Source of the DNA: Zygosaccharomyces rouxii
Taxonomy: Eukaryota; Ascomycota; Saccharomycetes; Saccharomycetales; Saccharomycetaceae
NCBI RefSeq assembly: GCF_000026365.1
Contig: NC_012991.1
Location: forward strand, 1,116,001-1,180,000
Direction: 5' to 3'
Length of the DNA: 64,000 nucleotides
Every line of letters begins with the position of its first letter. The stretch's first letter is position 1. Below, piece by piece: positions 59,652-64,000 of the stretch. Made by a program: the position numbers and the translations under genes. Under the pieces are notes generated by a model. That model had not been told where the DNA came from. It did no database searches and saw nothing but the letters and a program-made list of their open reading frames with translations.

Positions 59652-59692
59652 TTTTATTATTTTATTTTATTTTATTGTTTTATTTTATTTTG
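59652..59692. repeat. TTTTA pentanucleotide repeat
   Basis: About eight TTTTA units with small interruptions, between the BAR-like gene and the Zn2Cys6 gene. It is non-coding and lies in the promoter of the BAR-like gene. Confidence 0.8.
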
Positions 59693-59758
59693 TGGCGCCA
59701 ACATTAATGTCAGCGACACAAAACTACAAGTCCTGGAGAAAAAAAGAAAAAAGTCTTT

Positions 59759-61882
59759 TCATGGATGTCCGTGATTAATACTTGGCCAAGCCAAAATGGC
59801 CTTCTTTTTGGTACTTGAAGCACTGGGCTCATCAGGCTTTTTGATGATTTCTTCCACTGGTGATCCATTGGTTGGGGCTTTAATTTTTGCAATACACTCT
59901 TGAGTAAAGGAATTCATGAGAACCTTCAAATTGGACACTATCTTCGAAGTAAATTCTCTGTCTGAAGATGAGCTTCGTGCCAGCATCTGTTTGAAATCTC
60001 TAACTAAATTGTACCGCTGGCGTAATTTCTTTATATTAGAGTTCTGCAAACCATCTGTAGACACAGGGTATTTAAGTACAACCATAGATGCAAAGAAGAG
60101 CATCACATAAAGATGATTTGGCAAAAATTTAAACAGAGAACTGACGTCTCTGTCCCTAGTGGCCAACTTTAGTAAGGAAATGGCTGCCGATAGCGATACC
60201 TCCCTTGAAGCATCTCTCAGAGCAACGGTTTCGGTGGAATCCGATGACTTCCACACTTCCAACCAATTGCCCCAATTAGACTTACGTTCTAACATCCAGC
60301 GTGTATTGATATGCATTCTTGCAAAATTGTAGTAAAGAAGCGTCGATTTCAAACACCATGGATCTTGTTGTACATCTATGTTTTGCAACGCAATTGTCCA
60401 ACTAACCATCCACTTGTCCAACGCCAGATTGTTTTCCCATGGAATACCTAGATTTGCTGGCTGCAAAAGCCCCATAGCACTCTCAAATGAACCGCCTTTG
60501 TCGTATTTATCATGAAACAGAGATTCGATAGCCATATGGTATTCAACGAGACCACATAACTTAATATCTTGCAACTGTGGTTGAACAACTTTGATCTTGT
60601 CCATCTCCACTTCGTTGAGCAGTACCAGCTGCTTATTGGTGGCGATTTCTGTTTTATTGTCATTTTCATTTTCCCTAAGCACTTCTTTTAATTCTGGATT
60701 CTCAATATGTGCCACCAAGTGTTCTCTTACAGATTTGATAATGGGTTCCAATTGCTTATAGACGGAAGGCGATTTCTGTGAAACCAAATTTTGAGTACCG
60801 TCAGTGATATACAGAAGGCACCATAACCTCCATAACTCATTATTATGACGTCGATCTATTCTCCAAGTACGAGCCAAGTGAAGGGCTACTGACATATACA
60901 TTTGACTGGACTCCAACCACAAAGATGCTATGATCAATGCCAAGATAGTTTGTTCCACAGCTTTCGTCTCGTAGACAGCCTCGTAATCATTGAGCAATCT
61001 AGAACAATGCCATTTCAAACTAGAAATCAATTGGCCCTGCTTCGAGGCCAAAGGAGGATGATGCGGACATGCCACGGCACATATAGAAAGTAATAATACA
61101 GGACATCGATACCAGAGTTCTCGAGCAGATAAGTTTTCTAGTTGGTATCCTAGCATGTGCTGAGCCATATTCTCCATGAAAATTTGCATCAATTCTTTGG
61201 CTTCGTCTATCGACAGCACTTTGTTCAATTCCAACGGCGTTCCTGCAGTCTTACCATTATTATTCATCAGAGTGCTTAGTGGCGGAAGTTCCACGGGAGA
61301 AGCTCCATTATGATTTGTGATTGAAGCTGTTGGGTACCTGCTTGTAGCAGTATTAACATGTCGCAGCCTGGCGATTTCTTGTCTTTGTTCCTGTAATTGT
61401 GCTTGTAATAGTCCAACTTGATGTTGATGCTCAATATTATTATTTTGACATATGGTGACTACAGAATCAATTGCATTTTGTAAAGTGTCAAGTCTCTGAT
61501 CCACAGAATTGCTCCATAAACCATCAGTGGACACTAATGAAACTACGTTTGGATTCGATTCATCCCTTGTAATGACTCCTGGTTGTGCTTGATCTTGTGC
61601 TTGTGCCTGTACTTGCGCCTGTGTAGCAGTAGAGGCCTGGGATACCGCCAACAACGGCACTGTAGAGGGTTGCTTGTGCCTCAGAAGTGGATCACTAGCA
61701 CTAGATGTCACCCCGGAGGGCTCTTGAGCCTTTGATCTCAGATTTTCGTCTGGATAGAAACATGCGATGCCATGCTTAACACACCTTTCACAAGGTAAAG
61801 TTTCTTGATATTGACATTTCAATCTTCTCTGTTTGCATGATGCGCAGGGTTTAGTTCTCCTTCTGGATTCGTAATTACCCAT
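59759..61882 (-). CDS. Zn2Cys6 transcription factor, unassigned
   Basis: A 707-residue regulator. The N-terminus has a binuclear zinc cluster with cysteines 13, 16, 23, 31, 34 and 41 (C-X2-C-X6-C-X7-C-X2-C-X6-C), followed by a glutamine/alanine-rich linker (about residues 88-105), a short coiled coil with QAQLQEQRQEIARLR (about 155-170) for dimerisation, and a fungal middle homology region (about 215-620). It is nuclear and should bind paired CGG triplets. WAR1 lies a few genes from DAK1 in S. cerevisiae, but War1 has a much longer cluster loop and N-terminus, so I do not assign it. Target genes are unknown; CCGG sites lie in its own upstream region. Confidence 0.85.
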   Translation of the reverse strand: MGNYESRRRTKPCASCKQRRLKCQYQETLPCERCVKHGIACFYPDENLRSKAQEPSGVTSSASDPLLRHKQPSTVPLLAVSQASTATQAQVQAQAQDQAQPGVITRDESNPNVVSLVSTDGLWSNSVDQRLDTLQNAIDSVVTICQNNNIEHQHQVGLLQAQLQEQRQEIARLRHVNTATSRYPTASITNHNGASPVELPPLSTLMNNNGKTAGTPLELNKVLSIDEAKELMQIFMENMAQHMLGYQLENLSARELWYRCPVLLLSICAVACPHHPPLASKQGQLISSLKWHCSRLLNDYEAVYETKAVEQTILALIIASLWLESSQMYMSVALHLARTWRIDRRHNNELWRLWCLLYITDGTQNLVSQKSPSVYKQLEPIIKSVREHLVAHIENPELKEVLRENENDNKTEIATNKQLVLLNEVEMDKIKVVQPQLQDIKLCGLVEYHMAIESLFHDKYDKGGSFESAMGLLQPANLGIPWENNLALDKWMVSWTIALQNIDVQQDPWCLKSTLLYYNFARMHINTRWMLERKSNWGNWLEVWKSSDSTETVALRDASREVSLSAAISLLKLATRDRDVSSLFKFLPNHLYVMLFFASMVVLKYPVSTDGLQNSNIKKLRQRYNLVRDFKQMLARSSSSDREFTSKIVSNLKVLMNSFTQECIAKIKAPTNGSPVEEIIKKPDEPSASSTKKKAILAWPSINHGHP

Positions 61883-62182
61883 CCTTTGAGAAACCCTAGT
61901 CTTTTGCCTTCTGGCGTCTATATCTTGGCTCTATATTCATTTCTGTTCTTGAGATGATTTCTGATATTGAAAACTTCTTTTTTTCCTTTCTAAAAGTGAT
62001 TATCTATGCGAATCGTATAGGCCAAAGGTAAGTAAAATAACGCCGGTAAAAATCATTACAACGCGAGTAATAACGTTAAATAGGTAATATATGGGCATTA
62101 GAAGGCCGGAATAAATTATAAGCTGTGATGATTCTGTAACATTTGTAGTTAATTATATCATCTCGATTTCCAACAAATAGAA
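61883..62182. promoter_or_regulatory. Upstream region of the Zn2Cys6 gene
   Basis: These 300 bp hold two CCGG-containing sites, near 62044 (GCCGGTAA) and 62113 (GGCCGGAAT), about 70 bp apart. CGG/CCG triplets are bound by Zn2Cys6 factors, so self-regulation is possible. No gene is seen. Confidence 0.35.
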
Positions 62183-62254
62183 GCTCGTGTGGCGTAATGG
62201 CAACGCGTCTGACTTCTAATCAGAAGATTGTGGGTTCGACCCCCGCCATGAGCT
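62183..62254 (+). tRNA. tR(UCU): tRNA-Arg (anticodon UCU)
   Basis: A full cloverleaf: acceptor GCTCGTG pairing with CATGAGC (one G-T pair), D arm GCGTAATGGCAACGC, anticodon stem-loop TCTGACTTCTAATCAGA with anticodon TCT, and T arm with GGTTCGACCCC as B box. It is almost identical to S. cerevisiae tRNA-Arg(UCU). It has no intron. A T-rich tail (TTTATTTTTTATTTTTATT) from 62254 provides the Pol III terminator. Confidence 0.97.
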
Positions 62255-62520
62255 TTATTTTTTATTTTTATTCCCAGGTAATACGCAAGTTCTTATCAAT
62301 ACAGAAGAACCACCTCATTTAAAGGTGATTAATACCACCTTCATTCATCAGGACTCATACATTTACAGAGAAGCAAAATCCAACTTGAAACGACCATTTC
62401 TGTATACGTGTTCCTCGGGAAACCAAGGCGATGAAGACAGTTCTTATCGCGCACTACATGCATACAAAACATTAAATCCAACTAAAACAAACACATTTAC
62501 TTCAGTACAAGAAGTCCATT

Positions 62521-63780
62521 ATGACGGTTAATGATATAATTTTAGATCAAGTCAAGGAGCAGCTAGCACCATCCGAACCGTTAGAATGTGTATCAAGGAA
62601 ATTTCAATTAGAATTGAAGGATAGACTACAGAGGAGTAAGAAATCAATGCTCGTAGGTGGTTGGGTCCCTCAACAATCAATGATAAGAACTAGCGAAAAA
62701 TTTCCCGACACTTTCCTAGCAATTGATTTTGGTGGATCGACATTAAAATTCGCATTAATTTCCATGCCCAGTTGTCAAATCGTCTTTCAAGATGGGTTTG
62801 ATATTACCGCTAGACTTGTTGACCATAAATTCTTTGATACTATGATTACATGGATTTCATTTAAACTAAACGAATACCTTGCAGGCGAGGTACAAAGACC
62901 TAAATTTTTGGTATCCATTACCTTTAGTTTCCCCTTAAATGATAAATTAGAAATTATTACCATGGGCAAAGGTTTTGAAATGTCGTTGGACATATTAGGC
63001 AAAAGCGTTAAAGAAATCCTTTCATCTTCATTTGATCGGGTACTTTCAGATCTACCTGGGAGAAGATTTGACGTAGAGGTTTGTGATGTGATTAACGATT
63101 CTGTTGCCGTTTATTTGACAAGTAAATTCATGTGCAAGAACGAAAGCGTTTCCTTAATCCTAGGTACAGGAATTAATTCATGTTTTGAATTATCTCCAGA
63201 GAAAGTGCCGATTAAGAAGAGACTCCATAACACGCCGGGCAATTGTAATTATCTCATGAATGTAGAGGCAGGATTTTTGGGTAATGATGTGATTAATGTT
63301 ACTAAATTTGATTATAATGGTGATAGTGAAAGAAACATGCCACTAGAGGATATCTCCTCAGGCAAGTGGTTGCCCATTGCATTTGCTAACATTTTGAAAC
63401 AATACCATATCGTTGGGTTTGATTCTACTTCAATGGATGGTGAAATGTTGGTTGAAATCGCAGAAAATAGATATAAAGGTCAACTGGATCGTGATAGTTT
63501 GAGACTAGCTCGAGAAATTTCGAGATTACTCATACAGAGAGGTGCATTCTACGTGGTAGCCATGTTATTTGCTGTTGGCTCACTTGTTAACAGGGACATT
63601 AACGATAATAAAAATAGCGAAGTGATTGAGGTTGGTTACGTCGGTTCATTTTTGGCACATTCAAACTATTATAAAAGTCAAATTGCCTTATTTTCTCAAA
63701 ACCGAATGCATTTCCAATTTCTCCACAACAGCAACCTACTTGGCGCTGCGGTAGCCACTTATTTGAACAGATGCAATTAA
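62521..63780 (+). CDS. NGK1: Hexokinase-family sugar kinase (YLR446W/Ngk1-like)
   Basis: A 419-residue member of the hexokinase fold (S. cerevisiae YLR446W, 433). The first phosphate loop is LAIDFGGSTLKFALI (about residues 68-82), the sugar-binding region has ITFSFPLND, the catalytic aspartate is in VINDSVAVYLTSKF (about 196), and the second phosphate loop is LILGTGINSCF. The sequence differs from glucose hexokinases, which have DLGGTN in the first loop. YLR446W has been reported to phosphorylate N-acetylglucosamine. GMC2 is its S. cerevisiae neighbour; here ITT1, POB3, DAK1 and two other genes lie between. The ATG at 62521 is used. Confidence 0.82.
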   Translation: MTVNDIILDQVKEQLAPSEPLECVSRKFQLELKDRLQRSKKSMLVGGWVPQQSMIRTSEKFPDTFLAIDFGGSTLKFALISMPSCQIVFQDGFDITARLVDHKFFDTMITWISFKLNEYLAGEVQRPKFLVSITFSFPLNDKLEIITMGKGFEMSLDILGKSVKEILSSSFDRVLSDLPGRRFDVEVCDVINDSVAVYLTSKFMCKNESVSLILGTGINSCFELSPEKVPIKKRLHNTPGNCNYLMNVEAGFLGNDVINVTKFDYNGDSERNMPLEDISSGKWLPIAFANILKQYHIVGFDSTSMDGEMLVEIAENRYKGQLDRDSLRLAREISRLLIQRGAFYVVAMLFAVGSLVNRDINDNKNSEVIEVGYVGSFLAHSNYYKSQIALFSQNRMHFQFLHNSNLLGAAVATYLNRCN

Positions 63781-63819
63781 CTAATTGAAAGACATAAATA
63801 AAAAAGGACTACAGATAAT

Positions 63820-64000
63820 TCATTGATCTTCTTCGAGGTATCCAACCTCTGGATACTTCCCTTTAAAATATTCTAACCAAGAATTAACCCTTGACATTTC
63901 TTGCTCCGATAAACCACTTAAATCATGATTACATTTCCTACCAAGTGCTGAAACATCCCACATGTGATAGCCGAATAAATTGGAACAATCGGTACCTGCA
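63820..64000 (-). CDS. C-terminal fragment, cytochrome-b5/MAPR-like protein
   Basis: A minus-strand frame runs in from the window edge and ends at TGA 63820-63822, giving 59 residues. It contains MWDVSALGRKC, then DLSGLSEQEMSRVNSWLEYF and KYPEVGYL. A D-L-x-x-L-x-x-x-(E/Q) helix, a W six residues before KY and a final VG are typical of the C-terminus of membrane-associated progesterone receptor proteins (PGRMC, neuferricin, Dap1), which bind heme. The N-terminal part and heme tyrosines are outside the window. VMA6 follows YLR446W in S. cerevisiae, but this is not the Vma6 C-terminus. It is convergent with the sugar kinase gene. Confidence 0.55.
   Translation of the reverse strand, partial: AGTDCSNLFGYHMWDVSALGRKCNHDLSGLSEQEMSRVNSWLEYFKGKYPEVGYLEEDQ

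Noticed and set aside
59759..61882. WAR1 as the identity of the zinc-cluster gene
   Set aside because: War1 has a longer N-terminus and a wider spacing between its cysteines; this cluster is compact and at residue 13. Position alone is not enough.

Overview
This window is nuclear DNA from a budding yeast of the Saccharomycetaceae, on a lineage that split before the whole-genome duplication; Zygosaccharomyces or a close relative such as Torulaspora fits best, though the genus is inferred from overall similarity and not proven. The clearest evidence is gene order. Counterparts of Saccharomyces cerevisiae genes from the right arm of chromosome XII (TUS1, TDA5, MAG2, CRN1, SEN1, ATG23, CNA1, TSR2, ECM30, DIF1, CAR2, LSM3, MRPL4, SEC39, ECM7, GMC2, YLR446W) are interleaved in one row with genes from the left arm of chromosome XIII (SPC2, NTE1, OGG1, PIF1, MFT1, TEM1, SMA2, ERV41, ITT1, POB3, DAK1). 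Genes duplicated in S. cerevisiae (ORC1/SIR3, CNA1/CMP2, IMD3/IMD4, RPS1A/RPS1B, DIF1/SML1) occur once. Coding is dense, introns are rare and carry TACTAAC branch points, and starts are ATG.

Layout. 1-7.1 kb: the 3' end of TUS1, then TDA5, SPC2, MAG2 and CRN1, which has two 15-bp minisatellite arrays. 7.6-20 kb: SEN1, ATG23, an intron-containing IMP dehydrogenase gene and calcineurin A. The IMD intron carries a C/D-box snoRNA recognisable as snR54. 20.4-28 kb: TSR2 with PAC and RRPE promoter motifs, ECM30, DIF1, tRNA-His(GUG) and CAR2. 28-44 kb: NTE1, LSM3, a 1.17-kb stretch without a gene, MRPL4, OGG1, PIF1, SEC39, MFT1 and RPS1. 44-54.5 kb: a GC-rich, repeat-rich promoter island, TEM1, ORC1, the tandem four-helix membrane genes ECM7 and SMA2, spliced ERV41, GMC2 and ITT1. 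54.6-64 kb: POB3, DAK1, a probable BAR-domain gene, an unassigned Zn2Cys6 regulator, tRNA-Arg(UCU), a hexokinase-family GlcNAc kinase gene and the 3' end of a cytochrome-b5/MAPR-like gene.

Most genes are housekeeping: transcription and chromatin (SEN1, POB3, MFT1, ORC1), ribosome production (TSR2, RPS1, MRPL4, snR54), secretion (SPC2, SEC39, ERV41), genome maintenance (OGG1, PIF1, DIF1) and signalling (TUS1, CNA1, TEM1). They are not an operon-like pathway. The least explained parts are the BAR-like gene, the Zn2Cys6 gene, the island upstream of RPS1, and the gap between LSM3 and MRPL4, which holds a possible Pol III promoter. I see no transposon, LTR, centromere, CRISPR array or virus-derived gene.
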